DNA of 64,000 nt, from contig MU001500.1 in the NCBI GenBank assembly GCA_010093485.1, positions 816,198 to 880,197 of the forward strand, given 5' to 3'. Origin of the DNA: Karstenula rhodostoma CBS 690.94 (lineage: Eukaryota; Ascomycota; Dothideomycetes; Pleosporales; Didymosphaeriaceae). A program made the position numbers and the translations under genes. Numbering within the stretch: the first letter of the stretch is position 1; each line of letters starts with the position of its first letter. The notes under the pieces were generated by a model that was not told the DNA's origin, did not search any database, and saw only the letters and a program-made list of their open reading frames with translations. Shown piece after piece: positions 25,399 to 35,011 of the stretch.

Positions 25399-26042
25399 AT
25401 GTTTGCGGCGCAGCCTCAGTACGTCTCACCAAAAGCGGATGGAGCGGCGCATCTGCAAACCCCTCATGCATCTCTACCACGACCTCAGAACCTAACCTTC
25501 CTCTGACATTCCGTCCAAGGGTCTTCGGACGCGTCTTGCGCGTCGGGCCGTGTGCGCTTGTACAGCGCCCACTCCAGATTCCAAAGGGATCGATCCGCTT
25601 GAACCCGCGCGCACTTTTCGAAGCGAGCCATTATCGTCACTGGGTGCCAGGTGCTCCTCGCTCTCTCACAACCACCCACCCTTCAACATCTCCGGACAGA
25701 GCGGATGTTGAAAGTGATCCATTTGCCGGAGTCATCTTCTCCGCCAAGCAACCATCCGACTTACCCCAGCGTCTGACGAAACTCTCAAACTGGAAGCTGT
25801 CGCCGTCAAACAAAGCCATCTCGCGTCAATTCACTTTTCCTGGCTTCGCTTCGGCGTGGCGCTTCATGTCTATTGTTGCGGATGAGTGCAAAGCCAAGCG
25901 ACATCACCCGTCCTGGCATAATCTGTACTCCCAAGTCACCGTTGAGTGGACTACTCACAAGCCGGAAGGGCTCAGCATCAAGGATGTTGAAATGGCCGAA
26001 TTTTGTGACCGGACTGCTGACGAAGTTGGTCTCAAGATGTGA
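25399..26042 (+). CDS. Pterin-4a-carbinolamine dehydratase (EC 4.2.1.96), probably mitochondrial
   Basis: Exons 25399..25418 and 25520..26042 give 180 aa. The enzyme dehydrates 4a-hydroxytetrahydropterin formed by aromatic amino-acid hydroxylases or in cofactor recycling. Residues 95-180 form the PCD domain: WKLSPSNKAISRQFTFPGF, then the active-site motif HHPSW at 135-139, then VTVEWTTHKPEGLSIKD, where the second motif His lies in the WTTH strand. The N-terminal 60 residues are rich in Arg and hydrophobics and nearly free of acids, like a mitochondrial presequence. The main frame has no ATG before the domain, so a spliced start is needed. The chosen 20-nt exon (MFAAQPQ) has a strong GTACGT donor, and the acceptor follows a CTGAC branch site. 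The domain is certain, the start less so. Confidence 0.85.
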
Positions 26043-27772
26043 ACCGGGAGTCTGGGTTCATAAAGTGCGTACGGTACGAGCTAACAGGGTCGATTGAACA
26101 AGGAGCATCCTCTACAGAAGGTGCGAGCCAACCATGGCAAGGTGTTTTGTTCGGAGCCTATACGATGTGTTGGTCCACACGTACCCCCGTCCGGGCCCCG
26201 AACGCCCTCTCAGTGGCGTCAAAGCGGGAAAGTGGCCGCAATCGCGCGAGTAAGCACGACTGTCGGACTCGGTCTCTAGAGCTACTCAATTCTACTACAT
26301 TTCGGTACCTCGCGGCTTAGTACAAAACGAAGAAAACGTCTTCGAGCTACTATCCATGGACTCATCTTTGGCCTTGTTTTTGGGGGATATTGTTTACTCA
26401 TACGCCGACCGATAAATTTGCGCCGTCTATGCGGATTGAAATGACTGCACCCGCGTGCGGGCCCCATTCCTAGAAATATACGTAATTAATCAGGGTACGA
26501 ACGACTGATCATCACTCGACCCGATACACGGTTTCTACCTTGTATCCGTGATCAGATAGATCGCACAAACCATGGAATCCTCCAATGAGTTACACTCGAT
26601 TACGAACGTACCAGGACTGCACACCATCTCCAGATATAGCCCCCAATCCGTCATCACTAAGAGCTGAGTCATGTATGGCGGAGGGTGCATGTACGCCCGC
26701 TCCAATACGATTGTTGTGCCTCGATTGGCAGGAATGTAGGGCCCTCGATATTGCTCCATGTACTCAATCGCACACAGAATCTGAAGATGCATGGGATCGA
26801 CGATCGACGCTATATAGCTCGGAACCCGATGGATCCGCCTCACTTGTCACACTTATTGGAGGTATGCGACGGATAAAGACAGCAGAACTCTCTATTTTGG
26901 TGATACGCAGGAGGACTGAGTGATTGTCCGCAAAGTCAGACCCCGGAGTGTAACTGCCAGGCAGGATTTCGATCAAACACACTTCAGTTCGCTCCCGGAT
27001 GCCCCAAAACCTTGTCCATCACTACATGTATATCAAGTATCAGACTACGGCAACGAAATATCCACACGATCTCCCAGCCCACGCAGGACTTATCTCCGCA
27101 TGCATCCGCTCAGTCTTACTCAGCCAATGTGCAAAACCAATCTCGTTTGTCCACCGTGCATAGTGCACAGGTACCTGCGAGGGACCTACGAGATACCTAG
27201 CACCGTCTTACCTAATAATCATTCTCAGGACGTACACCTTACCCTCCTGGGCCGTCAAATGACCTACCACCAGCCACCCTTCACATTAGCATCCTAACGC
27301 AGTTAGCCCGTGCTTACTCAACTCGCTATGGGTTTATCTTCTCGCGCAACGGATACCCTGAGAGGAGTAGCTCCGTCACTGCTACATCGCGTTTTCCAAG
27401 ATAAGACACACCGTCCTTGCATCTACACGAGTCCGTATATGTAGGCAAGCAAACATGCACGACCTAGGGCAGACACTGCAAGAGTTTGTTACTGGTAGCA
27501 CGGGGAAGCATGTGTATATGCATTTGGTAGGCGGCTATGGAGCCCGTCAATACTTTCACGAACGCACCTCCGCTGTCTTTCAGCTCACTTTATCCATTGA
27601 ATGCATTTCATAGGCATATTTTGCCGTCATGTCTTGAGTGTATGTATCATATAGTCTGTGTCTCCTAAAAAGCTACGTGGTATCATCCTCAGAAGCGCAA
27701 AATAGCACCTGCAAATGCGTGCTCTGCATCAATCATCCCCCGAAGTCGTCTTTTGCGTCATGTAGTACCTAC
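26043..27772. other. Intergenic 1.7 kb, no gene seen
   Basis: Between the dehydratase (+) and the convergent YIP1 gene (-). Frames up to about 125 codons occur but have random-like composition and no splice-joined extension that I could find. Confidence 0.6.
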
Positions 27773-28767
27773 TTACGCAGCCGGAGTGGCAACCTTCGCC
27801 AGCGTCCCCGTACCCCTCGAGCTGAAAATAGCCATGATACCGAAGCTTCCGTAGAACAGTACCATGGGATACGCCACCAAGCCTCTCATTGAAGTCATGC
27901 GTCCTGCATCGAGTTAATTTTTCTTTCATCCCTCCTACGGTTTGCGCGCACTTACCAACAACCGTAAACATGGAGCTAGACGAGTAGGAGCACCACACAA
28001 TTGCCAAGCTCGTGAGCAGATAACCAAGGAAGCCATCCAGCGGCACGACAATGCCCAGAATCGCAACAAGGACCAGCGGTAACAGACAATATCCCAGCAC
28101 CGAGGCGGATCGCGGGTATGTTAGAGACGAGGAAAAGTGCGAGTTTTCGTGCTGGCCATGGTCTTGGCTCGATGCTACCTCGGCGGCGGAGAGGGGTGGA
28201 GACATCAGGGAGAGGATGGTGTGGAGTAGTATGGTACCCAGAACCGCGAGTCCTGCTCAATTGTCAGCATCACCCATACGCAAACCCGCAGCACAACTTA
28301 CCGTATATGTACCCAAAGTGCAGCTTCCCACTAAGCAGCAGACTCGTTCCGAAGACAAAGAAGAACAGTATAGGCCCCGCAACATCGCTGTCATCCATAA
28401 TGTGCTGGTCGATCCTCCCAAACGGATTAAGCACCGCCAGCGTCTTCATCTTCATGTGGCCAAAGTTCACGCCCAGCTCTTCCAACAGCGGCGGTTCCCC
28501 GTCGTATCCCTCGGTGCCAAATGCAGCCAGCCATCCCGTCCGCAGCCCAGAAGCCCCGACGCCCATCTGCCCGCTCACGCCGGGTGCGCTGAACCCTGCA
28601 CCGAATTGTGCTGGATATGCCGGCGCCTGTGGAGCTCCATAGTTTGCTTGGAAGGGTGTGGAGTGTCCAGAGACGGGCTGGTTCGAAAACGAGGACGAGT
28701 AGAACTGAAGGTTTTGGGGGGTTTGTTGGCCGTAGGGCGGGCTCTGTCCGTAGCCGTACTGGGCCAT
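27773..28767 (-). CDS. YIP1: Yip1-family ER-Golgi membrane protein
   Basis: Exons 28767..28302, 28252..27956 and 27903..27773 (introns of 49 and 52 nt) give 297 aa. Yip1 binds Ypt/Rab GTPases with Yif1 and is needed for COPII vesicle formation and fusion. The cytosolic N-terminus is Gln/Tyr/Pro-rich ([17 protein letters not shown]). The family signature [20 protein letters not shown] and [20 protein letters not shown] precede five hydrophobic segments: [81 protein letters not shown] 35-residue Ser/His loop between segments 2 and 3 looks like a lineage insertion. Both introns split a Gly codon in the same phase. Confidence 0.95.
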
Positions 28768-29560
28768 CGTGGCCGGACTGCTTTGTGCGCGGTAGGGGGG
28801 GTGCGGTGGGTGGACGAGGAGGTGTCTAGCTAGAAATGCGGTCGCGGGTGCCTGGTTGCAGGTGCCCCGAATTACGTAGCTGCGCGACTGTAGGAGCGAA
28901 CGTGGGGCGCGGAGAGGCCAGTTGGCGGAAAGCTAAACTTGCCAGAGGCGCAATTAGGCGGGGCGTGGAAGGATTTGAAGTACTTTTGCGTTGTTTTGTT
29001 TTGGTGAACGCAGGCAGTGGTGTAGAAAAAGCGACCGAGTGTTTAATTGTGTCGCTTCGGAACTCACCATCGCTGCCTCGCAGAATCCGCGTCACGTGGC
29101 CATGCACGTTCCGAGGGTCCTCAGGTTTGCCCATTCACCACACGTATATTTTACATAAAGTTGGATATTCACAGCATACCAGTACTACAGCAAGACTTGA
29201 GGATGCGAATAAGATATTTCCCACTTGGCATTATTCCGCATCGCCGCATTCAACTGGTCTCACATAAGGATGCAAGCAACATCTCGGTAGGGATTGAGAG
29301 GGGTATATTATATCAGCAACGCTATGAGTAGAGTATGCGAGACGTGATTTCGTCCTCGCTCGTTCAGCAGATCCATCACACCATTGACGTGTAACCTTGG
29401 AAGCCATCCAAACGACCAAAACGCCAGAGCAATGCTTACAGGTCGGCGACACCGCTGAGCATATCCATCGAAAACAAACAAATCAGAAAGGAACCGATCG
29501 ACCGTGGACGTGGGATGCGCGACCTGGGTACATGCAGCCAGTTGGCTCCCACTGTCTAGT
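28768..29560. other. Intergenic, YIP1 upstream region
   Basis: Promoter side of YIP1 and 3' flank of the Cys-rich exons. No coding frame is supported. Confidence 0.6.
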
Positions 29561-30022
29561 CTAGTACATCTCGACCGTTCTTCTTGATGTGTAGTTACAC
29601 CAATCGCACTAAAAAAGCTTTAGTCATACTTGAGGAATATAAAAGGTCTTGTAGATCATACCTTGGTGGCTGAAGACGCGTCGTTGTCTTCTATACAGTA
29701 TTCGCTGCGGCAAACCGTGCACTTGCGGATGAATAGCTCCTTGCAAGTAATGCACTGGAAATACTGATCAGCAAGACACCCCAGCAAGAGATGGACGGCT
29801 AGCATACAGTATGGCCACAGCCAAAGCAGTCTCTCCTGACGCCGATGATCTGCAAGCCAGGTGTCAGCCTATCTCTCGTACAGTCACCGAGCACATACCT
29901 CGACGCGCCAGGTCTGGTTTCCAATGGTGGTTTTCGATGCTGAAGTTGGTCGGGCTCCCGCAAGCCAGCTGTGGAGCTGGTGTCCGGAATCCAACCACCT
30001 CGACCTCCAAGAAGGACCATTA
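29561..30022 (-). CDS. Cys-rich exons, either 3' exons of the F-box gene or a separate fragment
   Basis: Four exon-like blocks in one consistent frame: 30022..29899, 29849..29808, 29754..29662 and 29608..29561. Each junction has a good donor (GTATGT, GTATGC, GTATGA) and a CAG/TAG acceptor, and phase 0 holds at all three. The last three blocks encode IIGVRRDCFGCGHT, CITCKELFIRKCTVCRSEYC and CDWCNYTSRRTVEMY followed by a stop. Their CxxC pairs suggest a small treble-clef or RING-like zinc site. No start codon fits the first block. It can be joined to the F-box gene by a 43-nt intron (donor GTGGGG at 30065, acceptor TAG at 30023), which would replace that protein's final MWG. The weak donor makes the join uncertain, while the regular exon ends argue against chance. 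Confidence 0.4.
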
Positions 30023-30055
30023 CTAGCACGCCGAGGGTTTGTATTGTTCGTAAAA

Positions 30056-31426
30056 TCATCCCCACATGCCGTTGCTGCCTGCGCCGGCCATCATCTCGCC
30101 GACCAGGCAGCTGTTAACGCAGAGACCCATATGTACCTTGATGGATTGCTTGGGAAGCATGTGCGCAGTCCCGTCGGTTGTGGCATTCTCCATGAATTCG
30201 GTTTGCTGTAGCTCGGTGCGCTGTGCGACAGCAGAGACGGTGTAACAATCCTCATCCCACCATTTGTGACAGCGCTCGCACCAGCGGCCCTTGAGACAAT
30301 CTTCACAGCGCACAAAAAGAGGAGGTGGCTTAGAGCCGTCGACTGTGTGTGGTATTTGCGCTGCTCGCAGAGAGCTAGAGTGAAGCGGGATAGGATTCAG
30401 CAATGGCAATTCAGCGCTGGGCGATTGCCCGAATACGGCTGGTCTCTCTGGGCATGAATGACATGTCTCGCAGCCCTTTGATCCCAAGGCAACAGTCGCG
30501 ACGGCGGGGCTCAGGTACGAAGCAGGGTGCGGTAGTCCTGACGATTCGCTGTCACTGTTGCTGATGAACGCTCTAGCTGGATCATGGCGTGGGCCTCTGC
30601 AGAGAACTGCGTCAAAAGCGATGATACCTTCACACGCTTTCAGTGTCTCTGCCCACTCGAGGGAAGCTCGCTTTGGCATCATTCGTCCGGAGCATTGGTA
30701 CCATTTGTCCGAAGATGGTGACAGAGCAGCACTGAGTGCTTCCGAAGATTTGTGGTTCCATTCTGCGCCGATCTGGGCTCCCTGCGAGGACGTGACACCT
30801 TTGGGTGAAGGCGATGTGGACTTTTTGTTTGTGGTATTTTCTTTTCGCTTCTCTTGAACGGCCTCACGCTGGCCGAAGAAGTAGATGCCTTTGATTTTGG
30901 GGGTGCCTGCAGGCCTGCCTGGTCGGGCGGCGTAGCGCAACACCTGCTGCAGCTTGCGCTCATTTAAATGCTTGGCCTCCCGGATGGACAGAATACGGAC
31001 GTTGAAGGTATTTTCGGCGATGATCTCCCGGACGAGATCTGCAGGGACGCTCAGGCCATCAAGCACCAGTGTCTGCACGTTGTGTAGGACGTGGCGGCGC
31101 TGCAGCTTGGAGAATATGCCGCGAATCGGACCGGAGTAGAATTCGTCCTCGGTCAGCGACTCGTCGATGCGTTCGGCGCGCCAGCTGATGCCTCCGGAGT
31201 CGAGCGGGGCGTAGGGAACAATGGCCGACTTGACCGTGGACAAGTCGAGGTAGCGGAAGACATCAGGACTATGGAAGACTACATGGTGGAGGGCTTTGGA
31301 GGTTGCAGCGAGGGCAAATATCGAGGCCACGGGCAGATAAGGAGCCGTCTGTCGGAGGACGAGGGAATTGGAGAGGAGGTCGGCCAGGCTGTGAGGATGA
31401 GCGTTGTCGAGGGTGAGAGGACCCAT
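30056..31426 (-). CDS. F-box-like protein of filamentous ascomycetes
   Basis: A single exon of 456 aa from the ATG of MGPLTLDNAHPHSLADLL. F-box proteins bring substrates to SCF ubiquitin ligases through Skp1. An F-box-like helix bundle covers about residues 10-55 (LRQTAPYLPVASIFALAATS, then VFHSPDVFRYLDLS). A leucine-rich-repeat-like part follows (VQTLVLDGLSVPADLVREII; VRILSIREAKHLNERKLQQV). A low-complexity KRKENTTNKKS insert precedes a Cys-rich tail with RCEDCLKGRWCERCHKWW and HMGLCVNSCLVGEMMAGAGS. An in-frame ATG at 31642 would add 72 residues of poor composition; the shorter start is preferred because the fold begins right after it. The gene is divergent from the Ufd1-like gene, both tied to the ubiquitin system. 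The alternative 3' exons are discussed at 29561-30022. Confidence 0.85.
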   Translation of the reverse strand: MGPLTLDNAHPHSLADLLSNSLVLRQTAPYLPVASIFALAATSKALHHVVFHSPDVFRYLDLSTVKSAIVPYAPLDSGGISWRAERIDESLTEDEFYSGPIRGIFSKLQRRHVLHNVQTLVLDGLSVPADLVREIIAENTFNVRILSIREAKHLNERKLQQVLRYAARPGRPAGTPKIKGIYFFGQREAVQEKRKENTTNKKSTSPSPKGVTSSQGAQIGAEWNHKSSEALSAALSPSSDKWYQCSGRMMPKRASLEWAETLKACEGIIAFDAVLCRGPRHDPARAFISNSDSESSGLPHPASYLSPAVATVALGSKGCETCHSCPERPAVFGQSPSAELPLLNPIPLHSSSLRAAQIPHTVDGSKPPPLFVRCEDCLKGRWCERCHKWWDEDCYTVSAVAQRTELQQTEFMENATTDGTAHMLPKQSIKVHMGLCVNSCLVGEMMAGAGSNGMWG

Positions 31427-32284
31427 GCTAGTGGCGGTGGAACAGGACGCGGCAATGGATGGATAGGAAGCTGTGGGTGGAAGGCAAGAGGATTCACCAG
31501 ACTTTATTGCGACGTGTGTCAGCAGTTGGGCACGTGCCCGACCGCTGTTCAGGGTAGAGTGTTTCTCGTGGAGATGGCCGGCAGGCTGCTGAGACGTGAA
31601 GAGTAGCTGTTGGTTGTAGAAGGGTGGGCTGGCGCGCATCATCCTGGGGCCGATCCACCAAGGCCATCAGGGTCCAAGACTAGGCCAAGCGCCTGGCTAC
31701 ACGCAATTCTCCGCCGCCGCCGGGGCTCTGCGTGGAGATGGTGAGGGGAAGTCCAGTGTCTGCAAAGCCGTACATGCTTCAGTGGCCATGGACAGGAAAC
31801 ACGACGCCAAAACACCGATGGCGGGCGTTGCACGAGTAGCTATCGCGGGCGTGGGGCAGCTCTACGCGACCATTTCTGAGTCTTAGCGAACACAATTACC
31901 ATGCGTTACGAGGTAGGGGGGATATGCTCTGAGCCCGCGATTGCATGGTCGACACTACGGCTAAATCGACGCCCGGGGTGTATCTTACGTGCTCGGCCCA
32001 GTCATGCCTCCCTCCTACACAGACCAGCAACAGACGCACATACGACAGTTGTCCACAGTACTGTGTACTCCATACCCTGTGCGCCTACGGCCTGTGCGCC
32101 TCGAGGTCGGGCCAGAGCCTGCATCCGCGGGGATAACTAATCGATAAGACCGCAATCCTTCTAGAAGTGAATCGAAGTGACGTCGGGCTCGTCTGTCAGC
32201 AGCATCGTGTTCTGTGTCGCTGCCTGTTCCCCACCCTTCCCTGCAATAAACTCGTCCTTGCTCTTCCCCTCACCGACCCCAACC
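31427..32284. promoter_or_regulatory. Divergent promoter region, F-box and Ufd1-like genes
   Basis: 858 bp between divergent starts. A CRE half-site-like tgacgtcg lies at 32178. No third gene is supported. Confidence 0.45.
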
Positions 32285-34645
32285 ATGGAGACGGAGCCAG
32301 AGACCCCCGAGTTGGCCTGGTCCGCCAAGTTTGCCGTCGCACACTCGTCGCGGGCCACGCAGCTACCCGGCGACAAGATCCTACTGCCGCCGTCCGCACT
32401 CGAACAACTGCTCGCAGCAGCCCCCGTAGTAACCACCGACTCGAACACAACACACATAACATCCTTCGACCCCTACAATCCGTATACCTTCGCCGCCGAG
32501 CGGCAGGCACGCGCCCAGTTCCAGGACCGCCACCAACAACTGCCACACCCGCTCACATTTCGCCTCGTGAACCCAAGCAATGGGAGGGTCGTGTATGCCG
32601 GCATTCGAGAGTTCTCGGCAGAAGACGGCCAAACCCTACTCAGTGGCTTCTTACGGGAGGCTCTGGGCTTGGAGGCAAAGTCCACCGAGTCTTCGAGGAA
32701 GACCAGTCCAGATGGGGATACTGACATGGTAAATGGCGTAGAACAACTCGAAGTCAATGGCACATCGTCGGTGGATTCAATACAAATAACAGTTCACGCG
32801 AAGCAATTACCCAAGGGCACCTATGTCAAGCTGAGACCGCTGGAGGCAGGATACGATCCAGAAGATTGGAAGTCGCTTCTCGAGGAACACTTACGGGCAA
32901 ACTTCACCACCCTCACAAACGGTGAAGTCTTGGTCGTCTATGGTGGACGAGCCTCGAATGGCAAACGAGAAGAATTCCGATTCCTGGTGGATGGCTTCAA
33001 ACCAGAAGGAGATGGTGTATGTGTGGTGGACACGGATCTGGAGGTCGATATTGAAGCGCTCAACGAAGAGCAGGCACGCGAGACGCTGAAGAAAATAATG
33101 GCCAAGAGACAAAAGGCACCAGGTACTGCGGAAGGTAGTTCGGCTGGTGGCAAGATCGACATATTCAAAGCGCAGGAAGGCCAGGTGCTGGATGGCGAAT
33201 ACGTGGATTACGAGCTCTCGTCATGGGACCGCACTCAGGGTCTCGAAATATCACTGAGCGGGGTTGACGAAGGAGACGAAATAGACCTCTTCGTTAGTCC
33301 TTACTCCTCTCGCCAACGGGTCCGGCCTCGAGAAGACGAGCATGTCTTCGCAGACGTCTCTAGCAAATACCCCAAGCGCATCCGGTTACAGCCAACAAAT
33401 GTGGAGCTCGAAGATGCAGAAGCAATATACGTCTCCGTCCGCGCCTATCCTGCAGACGAACCATCAACTACACCGAAACAGTTTCAACTCAAGGCGTCCA
33501 TCTACGACCCTCAATCAGGACCCGTATCGGAAGACACAAACGGTATCGAGTCCCGTCCAGATGAAGTCCAATGCAAAAACTGCCTCCAATGGGTCCCCAA
33601 ATCCTCGCTCTTTCTCCACGAAAACTTCTGCCTCCGAAACAACATAATATGCCCTCAAGGCTGCGGTCAGGTCTTCCAGAAGCGCTCTGAAACATTCAAG
33701 AACCACTGGCACTGCCCGCACGACACATTTACGGGCAACACACCCCTCTCCCACAGCAAGCACGACGCCCTCTACCACACGCCACAAACATGCCCGTCAT
33801 GCGACATGGCCTTCCCATCCGTGCCGACACTCTCTTCACATCGCGTCACCGAGTGTCCAGGAAAGCTAATCCTCTGCCGCTTCTGCCACCTGCAAGTTCC
33901 ACAAGAAGGCGACCCAACCGGGCCTCCAAATCCGGAACTGCTCCTCTCCGGCCTCACGCCCCACGAGCTCGCCGACGGGGGCCGTACCACAGAGTGCCAT
34001 CTCTGCAGCAAAATCGTGCGTTTCCGCGACATGGAGACGCACCTCCGGCACCACGACCTCGAGCGCCTGTCCCGCCCTGCGCCCCGTCCCTGCCGCAACG
34101 TAAACTGCGGCCGCACGCAAGACGGCGTGAACAAGCTCGGCGACACCCGCGCAGGCACGCGGAAGGGCCAGGGCCCAGGCAACGAGATCGGCCTGTGCAG
34201 CGTGTGCTTCGGGCCGCTGTACGTCTCGTTGCACGATCCCGAGGGCAAAGCGCTGCGCCGCCGCATCGAGCGCCGATACCTGTCGCAGCTGCTCACGGGC
34301 TGCGGCAAGGCCTGGTGCAAGAACGAGTTCTGCCGCACAGGGCGCAAGAACGTTTCAGGGGTTGACAAGGCCGTCCCGACCAAGGATGCTATTCCCCTAG
34401 TGAAGCCGTTCCTGGAGGGTATGGATGGCCGCGGGTACGAGACGCCGCTGCATTTCTGCACGGATGAGGCGAGTCAGCGAAGGCGGGCGCTGGGAGAGAT
34501 GCTTAGCGCGGAGAAGGGACTAGAAGGGAAGGGCGGATATGGTATGGAGTGGTGTGTTGCCGCGTTGGAAGCAGAAGGTGGGGATCTGGATAAAGCGAGG
34601 GGGTGGTTGAAGGGCTGGGCGCCGCAGAGGACTGAGGAATCGTGA
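32285..34645 (+). CDS. Ufd1-domain protein with TRAF-type zinc fingers and a C-terminal AZUL-like zinc site
   Basis: An intron-free gene of 786 aa; the ATG sits in a strong context (aaccATGg). Ufd1 domains bind ubiquitin chains and work with Cdc48. Residues 1-190 give the double-psi barrel part (ATQLPGDKILLPPSALEQL; HPLTFRLVNPS; VHAKQLPKGTYVKLRPLEAG) and the GEVLVVYGG strand. After an acidic middle part come Cys/His clusters of TRAFD1/C2H2 type (CKNCLQWVPKSSLFLHENFC; CPSCDMAFPSVPTLSSH; CHLCSKIVRFRDMETHLRHH). Then RRYLSQLLTGCGKAWCKNEF with FCRTGRK resembles the AZUL zinc fold of UBE3A. A short UBA-like helix set (EWCVAALEAEGGDLDKARGW) ends the chain. It is much longer than yeast Ufd1 (361 aa), so it is a fungal relative and not necessarily the ERAD cofactor itself. 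Confidence 0.93.
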   Translation: METEPETPELAWSAKFAVAHSSRATQLPGDKILLPPSALEQLLAAAPVVTTDSNTTHITSFDPYNPYTFAAERQARAQFQDRHQQLPHPLTFRLVNPSNGRVVYAGIREFSAEDGQTLLSGFLREALGLEAKSTESSRKTSPDGDTDMVNGVEQLEVNGTSSVDSIQITVHAKQLPKGTYVKLRPLEAGYDPEDWKSLLEEHLRANFTTLTNGEVLVVYGGRASNGKREEFRFLVDGFKPEGDGVCVVDTDLEVDIEALNEEQARETLKKIMAKRQKAPGTAEGSSAGGKIDIFKAQEGQVLDGEYVDYELSSWDRTQGLEISLSGVDEGDEIDLFVSPYSSRQRVRPREDEHVFADVSSKYPKRIRLQPTNVELEDAEAIYVSVRAYPADEPSTTPKQFQLKASIYDPQSGPVSEDTNGIESRPDEVQCKNCLQWVPKSSLFLHENFCLRNNIICPQGCGQVFQKRSETFKNHWHCPHDTFTGNTPLSHSKHDALYHTPQTCPSCDMAFPSVPTLSSHRVTECPGKLILCRFCHLQVPQEGDPTGPPNPELLLSGLTPHELADGGRTTECHLCSKIVRFRDMETHLRHHDLERLSRPAPRPCRNVNCGRTQDGVNKLGDTRAGTRKGQGPGNEIGLCSVCFGPLYVSLHDPEGKALRRRIERRYLSQLLTGCGKAWCKNEFCRTGRKNVSGVDKAVPTKDAIPLVKPFLEGMDGRGYETPLHFCTDEASQRRRALGEMLSAEKGLEGKGGYGMEWCVAALEAEGGDLDKARGWLKGWAPQRTEES

Positions 34646-35011
34646 AGCGTATAGATGGCGTTGGCGAAGTTGATTCAGCATAGAAAGATACCCATGCATG
34701 CAATATAAGACTGGTGAGCATATGCTCACCACTGTGTACACCTTCCCCTTCAGAAGTCAAATTTCTCAGAGACGAGTAGTGATGTTATATATTCACGCAC
34801 GCTAAGATTTCTTCAAGTGCCAACTGGTATCTTACATACTAATCATGCTTAGTATCCAGATCGCTCTCACCCCAAGTTAGAAGCCAATTCTGGTAGGCCT
34901 GTATGCAATTTCCCCCCTCAACGCCGCGCTTGAAATGTGAAACCGCGTCTCCCAAAGCAGAACCTAGTAAAATCCTCGCAAGGACTGATGCGACCAATAT
35001 CTCCAGGTAGA
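34646..35011. other. Convergent 3' intergenic region
   Basis: 366 bp between the Ufd1-like gene (+) and PAF1 (-), which converge. It must hold both polyadenylation regions. Nothing else is seen. Confidence 0.6.

Noticed and set aside
26043..27772. Several 60-125 codon frames behind the dehydratase gene
   Set aside because: No start context, no splice-joined extension, and no recognisable motif on either strand.
31427..31642. 72-residue N-terminal extension of the F-box protein
   Set aside because: The composition is not protein-like and the fold starts right at the downstream ATG, so the shorter start was chosen.
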